The position numbers and the translations under genes were made by a program. 14,374 nucleotides of DNA from Actinomycetes bacterium. GTDB taxonomy: Bacteria > Actinomycetota > Actinomycetes > Actinomycetales > Cellulomonadaceae. The notes beneath the pieces were generated by a model. That model was not told where the DNA came from and did no database searches. It saw only the letters and a program-made list of their open reading frames with translations. This document shows, in pieces, positions 8,201 to 14,374 of this stretch (within the stretch, counting starts at the first letter, position 1; every line of letters starts with the position of its first letter). The stretch spans positions 1-14,374 of the forward strand of contig JAEWCA010000351.1 of the NCBI GenBank assembly GCA_023390875.1, given 5' to 3'.

Positions 8201-8489
8201 CCGCATTGCGGGGGATCTGGATGATCGACGTGGTCGCCTCCCGCAGGCAGAAGACGAAGGACTCGGGCATCCGCGGAGCGCTGTCGAGGCCGACGTCGAG
8301 GAGAGTGCGCGCCGTGCTGAGGAACTCGGCCGCGCGCTGGCCGCGCTCACCAAGCTCGTCAATGAGGTGCCGGACGACGTTCTCCGCTGGGTGTTCAATC
8401 GCCACAGCGACATCTTGGAGGCGCGGCCGGTCGTTGGTGGCCGGATCGGGTGCGATACGTCGCTGGGATGACAACCTCGTTCCCCGCAA
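5292..8489 (-). CDS. Large all-helical repeat-like protein of unknown function, last gene of the NAD salvage operon
   Basis: A 1065-residue frame from a TTG at 8489 to TAG at 5292-5294. No convincing ribosome site is seen. The frame opens 21 bases after the NrtR-like stop, so translation may be coupled, and a slightly later start is possible. The composition is Leu/Ala/Arg/Asp/Glu-rich with repeated amphipathic helices throughout, suggesting HEAT/ARM-like superhelical repeats. No signal peptide, membrane span, P-loop or recognisable enzyme motif is visible. Recognisable local blocks are RMPESFVFCLREA near residue 73-85, LYDRLCIVLRRLFTPPTVRD near 196-215, and SPTWLDVLRDEALFDPP near 254-270; they recall large uncharacterised helical proteins found with actinobacterial NTPase-type conflict systems, but I cannot name a family. 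A scaffold or sensor role is inference. Confidence 0.85.
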   Translation of the reverse strand: MRGTRLSSQRRIAPDPATNDRPRLQDVAVAIEHPAENVVRHLIDELGERGQRAAEFLSTARTLLDVGLDSAPRMPESFVFCLREATTSIIQIPRNAGRADTRGIVAPVLQALDEVEASVDDAGRDAALDILRDRLPSLRQLLQSWVERDLIEGLIERTGAVAPAMHAELVAELQDIRGGLNSGVHNSIGEAEALDLYDRLCIVLRRLFTPPTVRDPELRRLAELPTPTADDLAALRALLVSPQHMRTFLQSLTSPTWLDVLRDEALFDPPEDGGPWAGYAAADALAASHAPRLVVWFEAMYDRCRANPLQALPILRALQDVGRDSHELILRIVREHITTKQIREQVWALVAHLDPASALVENLADLLLNDHQDDSWLVDEVAARVVAGVTPDNALSRLRLLAYKLRRDGGSSALTFGLQRAGRLDDLQLREQHERHLIILAAFVSAMLAANGAVPHDEVLAIVDMLDEDTRSRVRAWWLGQSDESTVPEMVDEITAAIATREPTGDDLTLIERIGSGVDTGAWSDALGPAPVVDSLDDLFEGYSEDRSRCIRAYRWLGLLPAGIAGPWAEIWSWMVARYGAPTPESYTNPFRTTVLSGRSPFSRPELEALEVPEAAAKIAAWRPDPNDSMTGSGELAQTLQELIASSPSGWLADPVATATALREPTYITAYLRGTTQAIKADAEYASEKLVDVVDLALSQPWEPSAIGRRGWGEDGWDSCLDAALWLLQAMCVRGIEDESVRDRVWQIIEDILRGPRALREALDDDPMTASFASRPNALRTVLMLMSLDATSGRAPRLDALGLLSDALNEQDPSARGFRAVLAGSLEFLHSVVPEWLDAHEDRIFAPTGHLDLGIATIETALLGSRPGKWFMERRATDVFDAVRRGARQALDHLVIAHLLGFEGYRLDRILGLLGTERELTNQLGEALGRVLDNAEDATVIARAVQLWKAVLAVGTSEQLAGFGWLFEAKGIDDATWLTLTLATARRSTGGLDRASHVAERASAMPPSEETLALLDVLVRHPRIGWASLRVHEVAARHLTDAATLSDTTAYRRLAAALAERGLTP

Positions 8490-8510
8490 AGTGGCGCCGG
8501 GCCTTCGCGA

Positions 8511-9176
8511 TCAGTCTGCGCGTCTGCGGTAGAGCTCCGCTGGCTTGCCTCGTCGCCCTTGGCTGAGACGACCGGTCTCCACGAGCCCGGCTCGCATCGA
8601 GCGACGGAACGTGTCCGGGAGCAGCGTTCGTCCGGCCACGGCCTGGTGAACTTGACGCAGCTCGCGCAGCGTGAACGCGCCGTCAGGCTCGGTCGGATCC
8701 ATGAGCTCGAGCGGGTCGGGTGCCGACTCGTACCGACGACGTAGCGCCTCGACCGCAAAGTCGATGATGACGCGGTGGTCAAACGGGAGGTCAGGAACCT
8801 CGGCGGCCGGAACCAGTCGGGTTCGGGCCGTGGTGGGAATCTGATCGGCGCGAACGACGTCCAGGTGCGCGACCGACAGTACCCATCCGCGGTCGTCTCG
8901 CCGTGGATTATCGAAGACGTGGAGCTGTTGCGGGCGCAGACCCGCGAAGCCTGCCTTGTCCCGCAGCGAGCGTGCGACGGCGTCGGAGAGCATCTCGCCG
9001 GGATGCAGGAACGTGCCCGGCAGGCGCCAGGCCATCGCGTCGTCGCCATCGGCCACGCGGACGAGTAGCACGCACAGCTCACCGTCCTCCACGGTCAGCA
9101 CGGCGGTGTCCACGGCGACGGACGGCCGGGGGTAGTTCTCGAGAGATCTGCCGGTGGCGTCTCGATGGAGTCTCAT
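8511..9176 (-). CDS. NrtR-like regulator: degenerate Nudix domain plus winged helix
   Basis: 221 residues; the ATG at 9176 overlaps the nadR stop as ATGA. Residues about 17-135 are a Nudix domain and 140-221 a winged helix ending in QGRRGKPAELYRRR, the architecture of NrtR, the ADP-ribose-sensing repressor of NAD genes. The Nudix box (G-x5-E-x7-REUxEExGU) is read in LPGTFLHPGEMLSDAVARSL and the residues after it: the box's first Gly is Thr55, Glu61 is kept, and REUxEE has become RSLRDK (69-74). Three metal-binding acidic positions are thus changed, so hydrolysis is unlikely and ligand sensing is the expected role. Its position directly after nadR and pnuC supports control of NAD salvage. A plain Nudix hydrolase is the main alternative, made less likely by the broken box and the C-terminal wing. 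Confidence 0.85.
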   Translation of the reverse strand: MRLHRDATGRSLENYPRPSVAVDTAVLTVEDGELCVLLVRVADGDDAMAWRLPGTFLHPGEMLSDAVARSLRDKAGFAGLRPQQLHVFDNPRRDDRGWVLSVAHLDVVRADQIPTTARTRLVPAAEVPDLPFDHRVIIDFAVEALRRRYESAPDPLELMDPTEPDGAFTLRELRQVHQAVAGRTLLPDTFRRSMRAGLVETGRLSQGRRGKPAELYRRRAD

Positions 9177-10252
9177 CGGACACCTCCCGCGGGCCGATAC
9201 TCGAGCCCACGACGCTGGTAGGACAGTGGACTGCCGAAGTTCCGACGGAGCTCCTCGACCACCCGCGCCTCACGGGCTACCGGATCGGCTTCGTCGACAA
9301 GCACCCAATGCAGGTGCGCCTGATCGCACAGGTCAGTCCAGAACGCGTCGCCAGACTCGCGGCGGTCAACGCCGTACCGAAGCGGATCGGCCTCGAACGG
9401 CACGGCGTCCTGGCCGAGCACGACGTAGAGGTCGCTCGCATTCGCGCGGGCGTCCGCCCAGAGCGCGGGCGGGACGGTCGGTACCCCGAAGTCGGCGCCC
9501 TTGAGCAGCCAGTAGCCAATCGTGGAGAACAGGTCGGTGTCCTGAGCGATGAAGGCCCGGCCGCGCCGGGTCGTGATGGCTTCCGCTGCGAGTTGCTGAG
9601 CCAGTTGGCCCTGCCAGATCGCGTGCATCTTCTCGGCCGTCACCTCAGGGCCCACCACGTCGAGCTCGAGGTAGGGGCGGGCCCACTCCGGGAAGGCGGC
9701 GGCGAGGCCGAGTTCGTCGAGTCGGTTCGTCATGGTCGTCTTGCCGACCGACTCTGCGCCGAAGATCGTGACCCGCTTGCGCAGGTAGGGCTGGAACTCG
9801 GCCAGCAGGTGGGAGAACGACTCGATGGTGCTCTCCCGGATGCGGGTCGCCTTCACCGGGTTGATGGACCTGTCCGGGTCGTACGGCATGAACCGGCCGC
9901 CGACCACCGAGGCGAGTTGCGCCCCGTACGGTTCCGATGCGACCACCAGGTCGCCGGGCCGGGCGCCGAGGCCGCGCATGATCCCGCGCCAGAGCTCCCA
10001 GAAGTCCGGGGCGTCCGCGGGTTCCTGCGGCAGTTCCTCGTGGATGCGGTGAACCCGCACGGCACCACAGAACTCCGGCCGGGCCGCGAAGGCTCGCAGT
10101 GCCGCGTCGCGCTCACCCGCGAGCGGTTCGCTGGGCTGGGTGCACAGGACGACCTGGACCGTCCGGGCACACCCTGTCGCGAAGCGAATGAGGTCCTCGT
10201 GCCCGGTCGTCGGCGGCAGCGCAGTCATGAGCACCCACGCCCGCTCGATCAT
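9173..10252 (-). CDS. nadR: NadR-like NMN adenylyltransferase / ribosylnicotinamide kinase
   Basis: 359 residues from the ATG at 10252, which overlaps the pnuC stop as ATGA; the frame is open further upstream but runs into pnuC. N-terminal half: nucleotidyltransferase with PTTGH at 14-18 (the (T/H)xGH motif) and KATRIRES at 134-141 (the SxTxxR-type motif), converting NMN and ATP to NAD. C-terminal half from about 160: P-loop kinase with GAESVGKT at 165-172, followed by FPEWARPYLE (187-196) and IAQDTD (235-240), as in the ribosylnicotinamide kinase of NadR. The helix-turn-helix found at the N-terminus of enterobacterial NadR is absent, so this is the two-domain enzyme form; regulation is probably taken over by the NrtR-like gene that follows with a 4-base overlap. 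Confidence 0.9.
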   Translation of the reverse strand: MIERAWVLMTALPPTTGHEDLIRFATGCARTVQVVLCTQPSEPLAGERDAALRAFAARPEFCGAVRVHRIHEELPQEPADAPDFWELWRGIMRGLGARPGDLVVASEPYGAQLASVVGGRFMPYDPDRSINPVKATRIRESTIESFSHLLAEFQPYLRKRVTIFGAESVGKTTMTNRLDELGLAAAFPEWARPYLELDVVGPEVTAEKMHAIWQGQLAQQLAAEAITTRRGRAFIAQDTDLFSTIGYWLLKGADFGVPTVPPALWADARANASDLYVVLGQDAVPFEADPLRYGVDRRESGDAFWTDLCDQAHLHWVLVDEADPVAREARVVEELRRNFGSPLSYQRRGLEYRPAGGVR

Positions 10253-10989
10253 CGGGTGCTCCGGAGCCACGCAGTGAAGCCGAGGACGGCTGTCCCGATG
10301 AAGATGACGTACTGCACGCCGGCGAGGATGAGGCCGGCCGTGACGTAGGTCCAGACCGCGATGAAGTTGACCCCGATCCAGACGAACCAAGTCTCGATCC
10401 GCTTGTTGTCGAGGAGGAACTGGGCGAGGATCGAGCCGGCGAGAATCGCCGCGTCCGCCCAGGCCAGCTGGCCGTTCAGGAGCCCGACCAACCAGGCGCC
10501 GCCGACGTACGCCGCGACCGTGACGCCCAGGTATGCCGGGACCCACCGCTTGTCAGCGATCAGCCAGGTGACCGGTCTCGTCTGGTCGTCACGCCTCCAA
10601 CGGACCCACCCGTAAACGAGCTGCGGGGTCAGGTACACGTTGAGGAACGCTGAGGCGACCAGCCCGTGCCGGAAGAAGAGCACGGCATATAACGCGGTGC
10701 TTACCGCGCCGAAGATGTAGTTGAACCGGCGCTGGAGGATGCACAGCGCTGTGCTGGCGTACGACGTGGCCACCGCGAGCGCTTCGAGCCAGTCGACCCC
10801 AGAGATCCAACCGGCGGCGACGCCAAGGCCGTAGCTGGCTGTTGTCAGCAGCACAGCGGCCGCGAGGGCGACGACCAGGTCGCGGCGAAGGGTGGTGGCG
10901 TGGACAGGACGGCCGGTCGGCGTCGCGGAAGCTTCAGCGTTGAGGAGCATCGCGGGCGACCTGTCCAGTGCTCCGTCGAGCGGTGTCAT
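10249..10989 (-). CDS. pnuC: PnuC-type nicotinamide riboside transporter
   Basis: 246 residues from the ATG at 10989, which has GGTGA five bases upstream; another in-frame ATG at 11007 would overlap the inverted repeat and is less likely. After a hydrophilic leader of about 35 residues there are roughly seven hydrophobic helices. PnuC hallmarks are FNYIFGAVSTALYAVLFF, then FLNVYLTPQLVYGWVRWRR, matching the family's 'N..fGi.s..lYa.lF...l.a...lq..Y...s.yGW..W'. The protein carries nicotinamide riboside across the membrane by facilitated diffusion, trapped inside by phosphorylation, which the next gene's kinase would do. The ATGA overlap with nadR indicates translational coupling. First gene of the operon, 67 bases after the end of the recombinase-like gene. 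Confidence 0.92.
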   Translation of the reverse strand: MTPLDGALDRSPAMLLNAEASATPTGRPVHATTLRRDLVVALAAAVLLTTASYGLGVAAGWISGVDWLEALAVATSYASTALCILQRRFNYIFGAVSTALYAVLFFRHGLVASAFLNVYLTPQLVYGWVRWRRDDQTRPVTWLIADKRWVPAYLGVTVAAYVGGAWLVGLLNGQLAWADAAILAGSILAQFLLDNKRIETWFVWIGVNFIAVWTYVTAGLILAGVQYVIFIGTAVLGFTAWLRSTR

Positions 10990-11006
10990 GCCGTCACCGT
11001 AGCGCA

Positions 11007-11026
11007 TTAACGCGGATGTGCGTTAA
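11007..11026. promoter_or_regulatory. Perfect 7+7 inverted repeat, candidate operator of the pnuC operon
   Basis: TTAACGC (11007-11013) and GCGTTAA (11020-11026) are exact reverse complements around a 6-base spacer. The repeat lies 17 bases upstream of the pnuC start at 10989, in the only gap (67 bases) between the recombinase-like gene and the operon. It is AT-rich compared with its surroundings. On the minus strand it could overlap a weak promoter (TGGCGA, 18 bases, GTTAAT). Because the operon encodes an NrtR-like repressor, autoregulation through this site is the simplest reading; binding is not shown by sequence. Confidence 0.6.
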
Positions 11027-11056
11027 ACATCGCCAGGCCAGGGCGCGCACGCTGGC

Positions 11057-13882
11057 TCACGCAACGCGTCTCCGTGCGCCGATGAGCGGAATCGGGGGCA
11101 TCTCGACGATGTGGCTTCCCTTCCGCGTGCGCGGCGCGGCTCCAAGCGCGTCGGAACTCGCCTTCACGGTGCGCCCGAACGGCCCGTCCCAAAGCTGTAG
11201 GTAGGTGGCGGGCCAAGGTTCGTCAGATCCGGCGCTGCATCCGCACGCGGTGCAGATGAGCTCGTCCGAAACTTCGGGCACCCGCAGGGGCTGCAACATC
11301 GACCAGCCTCCGCACCATCGGCACGAGAACACCCTCAGGCGCCTGCTGGCCCGCTCGGGCCTGCGACCATCGGGCCAGCCGGGTACGCGCTCCAACACGG
11401 CCTTCGGTGCGGGCCGCCTGCTCGCACCGGTGTAGCGCGTGGGATCGGAGTTCAGGAGCCTGTAAACGAAGACCTCCGAGACCCCGAGCGCGTCGATCGG
11501 ATCGTCAAGGTGGACACCCGACTCCGGGTCGTCGCTGTTGCGGTCGATGAAGGCGAGCGTCCGTCTCTTGAGTTCGGTGGCCTCGCTCACCCACGACTCC
11601 GTCCAGTCGAAGTCCGGGTCGAGGTAGGTCCGTCGGATCAGTTCGGCACGTTCATCGCTGAAGGGCGTGTCGTACTCGAACCCCATCGCACCAGCGAGGA
11701 CGACGGCTCTGGTCTCGGGCACGGGGCAGTCGAGCAGAGCGGACCGCGCTGTCGCGTTCGGGATGTACGGCTGGAGCATGGTGTGCCCGCGGCGGAACAG
11801 CGATCGCTCGGAGATCCCCTCAAGGTTCTGAATCTCGGCCGCGGACTGCTCCCCGAGAATCCACGGAACCAGAAGGGCTTGGTTCCGTTCGTGGAACGCC
11901 TGTGCCCGCTCTGGGGTGCCGGCCACGCCGACCGATGTGCTGCGAGTCGAGAACCGGAACGGTCCGAGCGTGATGGACCCGTCACTCGAGTTGAGACGGA
12001 TGCAGAACTCGACCGTTGCCGTCGGGCGGCGAGGTGCACAGTCGACACGAAGGTCGACCAAGTGGTCGCGGATCGCCTCGTACAACTCGTAGGGGGCTTT
12101 GTTCGAGGTCCGTCCAAGCAGCGTGAACGCGGGGAGCGCGACGCCGAGCTCGACACGAGCCCCTCCCGGTGCGGCCAAGGCGAGTCGGCCCTGGACAGCG
12201 GCAAGCTCCGCCTGCGCCTTGCTCGTACTCGCCTTTGCCGTCCGTGCCATCTCGGCGTAGTGCTGCCGTTCCTCGACGTCAGCCGCCGCGCCAGCGAGCG
12301 CGCGCAGATTGCGCGTCTCGCGTTCGCCTGCGTCCACCGCCGAGCGCAACCTGGCCAGGTCGCCCGTGAGCGAGTCGAACCACGTCAGCGCCGTCGAAGT
12401 CGCCGGGCGGTCGGTAGCAAGGGCCTTTCCAAGACCGTCGACCGCTGCTCGGGCGACGTCCACGTGGAAGTCGGCCGCCGGTAGACGTCCGACGATCTCC
12501 CCTTCACCCTTGCTGATTCGAGTCTCTGCGCCGGCAGGCGGTTTGGGTCGCCGTCGGACGACGTATGCACCGTCCTCATCCGAGTCCAGGACGTACTGGT
12601 AGGTGTCGTCTTCCCATGTCCGTCGGCCAGCAATCGGCTTTCGGACGCTGCGGTCGAGCTGCGCACCGGCGGTGCCAGAGTCCCGATCGAGGCGCCGCTC
12701 CGTCAGTGCCCTGGCCGTGGCCTCGTCAACGAAGCCCCCCGGCGGGAGTTCGAACTGGAGGTCCACCTCGAAGAACCCGTTGTCCTCCGGGTGGACCCGG
12801 TGGATCGGAAGCCCGTGCAGTTCCTCGAGGTTCAGGATCGGACACTCGAGCCGAAACGTGTAGGTGCCGGTCACGTAGGTCTTCAGGTGCTGGAAGACGC
12901 CGAGGATTGCTCTGCCAGGATCGTCGAGCTCGGCGACCGGAACGCCCTTCTTTCGCTGACTGCGCGCCGTCAGCCCGCGCGCCGAGAACTCCTTCGCGAT
13001 CTCTGCGTCCGTCAGCTCACCAGCGCCCGCTCGGAGCAGGTCGCGAACCATCTCGAGGGAATCCGGTCGCACGTCCGGGACTACCTGACGGGTCACAGTG
13101 CCGCCCTCGCGTGCGAAACAGAACCCCGGTGGGAGGACTCCCTCTGCGCGCGGGAAGCGGTTGTTCTTCAGTTCGAAGATGGTGCCGGTGAGCAAGCGGG
13201 TGAGCGTGCTCTTGTAGTCGAAGTCTGCTGCTGTCACGAGGGCGTCCCAGGTGTACTCGTCCGCCATCACCCGAAGATCGAGGCCGTGACGGGCTTCGAA
13301 GGGGAAGATGCGTGTTCCCACATCCTTCAAAGCGAGCGTCACACGGCCGGCGAGCTCCTTGCGACGAACGACTCGACTCGCCGGCCCGACCCAGAGGTTC
13401 TTCGGACGTAGCTCGCGAAGGATGCTGCACAAGCTCTCGATCCAGAAGTTGTCACCGTCCGACGAAGTCTTCGCCGCGGACGTCAGTGCGTACAGAAACC
13501 ACGTGCCCTGGAGCACGAACAGGTATCCCACGACCCGGTCCGTGCCGGGCTTGGTGAGAGCGCGAGCGCCCAGCTGGCGACGTAGGTCTTCGCCCTTGGG
13601 GCCTTTGTCGAAGACTGAAACGCCGAGCTCGAGCGCTTGTGCAACGCCGGGCAGGTGTCTGAGCGGCTCGAGGGTCTGCTGAATCATCTTCGCGAAGAGC
13701 ATGTAGTCGTACTCGCTCGACTCGCGGACTCCGACCAGATTGTCGATGAGGAACATCGGAGCGCCGAGGTCCGAAGCCCCGCCAGTCGCGGCAGCCGCGG
13801 CCTCGTTTGCTCGGCGCCGGGCAGCGCTCGGCTTGCGATCTGGCAGCACGAGGGGATCGCTCGGTTCGTCGTCGATGTGCAT
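11057..13882 (-). CDS. Divergent large serine-recombinase-like protein with C-terminal zinc ribbon
   Basis: 941 residues from the ATG at 13882, chosen for the GGAGG five bases upstream; a GTG at 13954 would add 24 residues but lacks a good site. Region 45-215 resembles a serine recombinase catalytic domain: VRES (Arg53, Ser55) in the place of the RxS motif, and PASRVVRRKELAGRV (Ser169-Arg170...Arg173) like the 'sRl.R' helix, followed by 'gv.i' text (VGTRIFPFEA). Region 240-345 resembles the recombinase domain (PPGFCFAREGG, ELTDAEIAKEFSARGLTARS, LKTYVTGTY). About 500-575 is a probable coiled coil. Near the end Cys854, Cys857, Cys877 and Cys880 form a zinc-ribbon pattern. The usual D-x-SG motif is not evident, so activity is uncertain. 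It may be the island's recombinase or a derived DNA-binding protein. Confidence 0.6.
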   Translation of the reverse strand: MHIDDEPSDPLVLPDRKPSAARRRANEAAAAATGGASDLGAPMFLIDNLVGVRESSEYDYMLFAKMIQQTLEPLRHLPGVAQALELGVSVFDKGPKGEDLRRQLGARALTKPGTDRVVGYLFVLQGTWFLYALTSAAKTSSDGDNFWIESLCSILRELRPKNLWVGPASRVVRRKELAGRVTLALKDVGTRIFPFEARHGLDLRVMADEYTWDALVTAADFDYKSTLTRLLTGTIFELKNNRFPRAEGVLPPGFCFAREGGTVTRQVVPDVRPDSLEMVRDLLRAGAGELTDAEIAKEFSARGLTARSQRKKGVPVAELDDPGRAILGVFQHLKTYVTGTYTFRLECPILNLEELHGLPIHRVHPEDNGFFEVDLQFELPPGGFVDEATARALTERRLDRDSGTAGAQLDRSVRKPIAGRRTWEDDTYQYVLDSDEDGAYVVRRRPKPPAGAETRISKGEGEIVGRLPAADFHVDVARAAVDGLGKALATDRPATSTALTWFDSLTGDLARLRSAVDAGERETRNLRALAGAAADVEERQHYAEMARTAKASTSKAQAELAAVQGRLALAAPGGARVELGVALPAFTLLGRTSNKAPYELYEAIRDHLVDLRVDCAPRRPTATVEFCIRLNSSDGSITLGPFRFSTRSTSVGVAGTPERAQAFHERNQALLVPWILGEQSAAEIQNLEGISERSLFRRGHTMLQPYIPNATARSALLDCPVPETRAVVLAGAMGFEYDTPFSDERAELIRRTYLDPDFDWTESWVSEATELKRRTLAFIDRNSDDPESGVHLDDPIDALGVSEVFVYRLLNSDPTRYTGASRRPAPKAVLERVPGWPDGRRPERASRRLRVFSCRWCGGWSMLQPLRVPEVSDELICTACGCSAGSDEPWPATYLQLWDGPFGRTVKASSDALGAAPRTRKGSHIVEMPPIPLIGARRRVA

Positions 13883-14202
13883 CGGGGCCTCCAACTCGTC
13901 CGGTAGCCCCGTACGGTCCGGAGCGTCGGCCGACGCGCCTGGTGGCTCTTCCACGCTTGTTTGTGGCTTGTCCCCGGTATCCGCCCGGGGTGAGCGAGGC
14001 TGCGTTCACTCCGTCCCGGAGGCAGCAGCGGGTGCCCGTCGAAGGCGCGTTTGGCGCATGTCATGAGCGGCTCGGGCCAGCTTCGTGCCGGCGTCCACCG
14101 CATCGGGACCGTGGCGCTCATGACAGCAGATCGCCCGATGGCACCCGCAGAGGGCGCCACCCGCAACGCAACCGTGACGCTCACCGGGTACCTCGAGATT
14201 GG
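13883..14202. other. 320-base gap with no convincing gene, containing inverted repeats
   Basis: No frame here has a good ribosome site together with a plausible protein. The stretch holds a possible 24-residue N-terminal extension of the recombinase-like gene (to GTG 13954), a small hairpin CCCCGG/CCGGGG (13972-13990), and a perfect 11-bp inverted repeat (14059-14069 with 14115-14125). It must contain the promoter of the recombinase-like gene. It ends at the presumed terminus of the IS3-family element. Confidence 0.5.
14059..14125. repeat. Perfect 11-bp inverted repeat with 45-base spacer
   Basis: TGTCATGAGCG at 14059-14069 is exactly complementary to CGCTCATGACA at 14115-14125. It lies upstream of the recombinase-like gene and outside the presumed IS end. 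The size (67 bases in total) is in the range of a two-sided binding site, such as a serine recombinase attachment site, but no evidence beyond symmetry and position supports that. Confidence 0.45.
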
Positions 14203-14374
14203 TGTGCCCCGGCTTCCGTGGAGTCGGATCGTTGGATTCTCAGGCCACGGTGATGGTTGATCGGTTCTCGAACTCTATGGGTGTCAGCCATCCGAGCGCG
14301 GAGTGTCGGCGGCGCCGGTTGTGGAAGATCTCGAGGTAGTCGAACATCGCGTTCGCCAGCTCGAGGCGGGTGCG
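14203..14374 (-). mobile_element. IS3-family insertion sequence, right-end part
   Basis: The C-terminus of an IS3-type transposase runs in from the right edge and stops at 14240. About 37 bases further out, the sequence TGTGCCCCGGCTTCCGTGG begins at 14203. It resembles the TG...CCCCGG...TGGAG inverted repeats of many actinobacterial IS3-family elements and lies at the usual short distance from the stop codon. The other end, the upstream frame and any target duplication are outside the window, so intactness cannot be judged. Confidence 0.6.
14240..14374 (-). CDS. IS3-family transposase (orfB), C-terminal end (5' part outside window)
   Basis: The frame is open to the right edge and gives 44 residues ending at TGA 14240-14242. 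The text RLELANAMFDYLEIFHNRRR, then RHSALGWLTPIEFE, is the classic C-terminus of the DDE integrase core of IS3-family OrfB proteins ('yIe.fYN..R.hsaLgy.sP..fE'), which cuts and joins the element's ends. The catalytic Asp-Asp-Glu residues lie upstream, outside the window. Mobile-element neighbours of this kind fit the island reading of the right-hand part. Confidence 0.9.
   Translation of the reverse strand, partial: RTRLELANAMFDYLEIFHNRRRRHSALGWLTPIEFENRSTITVA

Larger units (their letters stand above)
5086..14374. mobile_element. Genomic island, left end at the tRNA-Val fragment, right end outside the window
   Basis: The left boundary is inferred from the truncated tRNA-Val at 5024-5085. Everything to the right is transcribed on the minus strand, is less GC-rich than the left part, and holds cargo-type genes (NAD salvage operon, large unknown helical protein), a recombinase-like gene and an IS3-family end. 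No tyrosine integrase, which usually serves tRNA sites, is visible in the window; it may lie beyond the right edge, or the element may be a decayed one. The extent to the right is unknown. Confidence 0.6.

Noticed and set aside
8903..10348. Open frame of 481 codons on the plus strand, opposite nadR and pnuC
   Set aside because: It is antisense to two confidently identified genes and has no recognisable motif.
10253..10546. N-terminal extension of the nadR frame by 98 codons
   Set aside because: It lies wholly within pnuC, is Arg/Pro-rich, and the ATGA junction at 10249-10252 explains the start.
1..14374. CRISPR array
   Set aside because: No regularly spaced repeats of 20-40 bases were seen on either strand; the GGAA cluster is too short and too closely spaced.

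Overview
The window comes from a high-GC actinobacterium. A Micrococcales-type host (Cellulomonas-like) fits the base composition, the codon use and the tRNA-Val sequence, but the genus is inference. Two parts differ in composition. Positions 1 to about 5020 look like ordinary very GC-rich chromosome (45 of 60 bases G/C at 2701-2760). From about 5086 to the right edge the DNA is visibly less GC-rich (40 of 60 at 7141-7200). The join is a truncated tRNA-Val(GAC) gene: its anticodon arm, T arm, 3' acceptor strand and CCA are perfect (5024-5085), but the 5' acceptor strand is gone. This is what an integrative element leaves at one end after inserting into the 3' half of a tRNA gene, so 5086 onward is read as a genomic island whose other end, with the restored tRNA, lies beyond the window.

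Chromosomal part: the C-terminal end of a SorC-type sugar-sensing regulator (2-499); a small membrane-anchored coiled-coil protein on the minus strand (579-962); a divergent 757-residue protein fusing a chymotrypsin-fold serine protease to a zinc-dependent S1/P1 nuclease/phospholipase C-like domain (1203-3476); and a divergent MarR regulator and HSL-type alpha/beta hydrolase (3499-3945 and 4043-4939) that share an intergenic region with a perfect 9+9 inverted repeat. A 15-bp stem (4961-5002) lies between the hydrolase and the tRNA remnant.

Island part, all minus strand: a cluster of GGAA repeats next to the tRNA fragment; a four-gene run read right to left as pnuC, nadR-like, nrtR-like and a 1065-residue helical repeat protein; a 941-residue protein resembling a divergent large serine recombinase; and, at the right edge, the end of an IS3-family element. 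The first two junctions of the pnuC run are ATGA overlaps and the third gap is 21 bases, so it should be one transcript. PnuC imports nicotinamide riboside, NadR phosphorylates it and adenylates the NMN to NAD, and the NrtR-like protein has a degenerate Nudix box, as expected of a sensor rather than an enzyme. A 7+7 inverted repeat just upstream of pnuC is a candidate operator. The island therefore carries a regulated NAD salvage cassette tied to a large protein of unknown function.

The two things most worth following are the protease-nuclease fusion, in which the Trp that should be the free N-terminus of the P1-type zinc site is internal and might be released by the fused protease, and the mobile NAD salvage operon with its large helical partner, which could be an NAD-linked conflict or counter-defence module.
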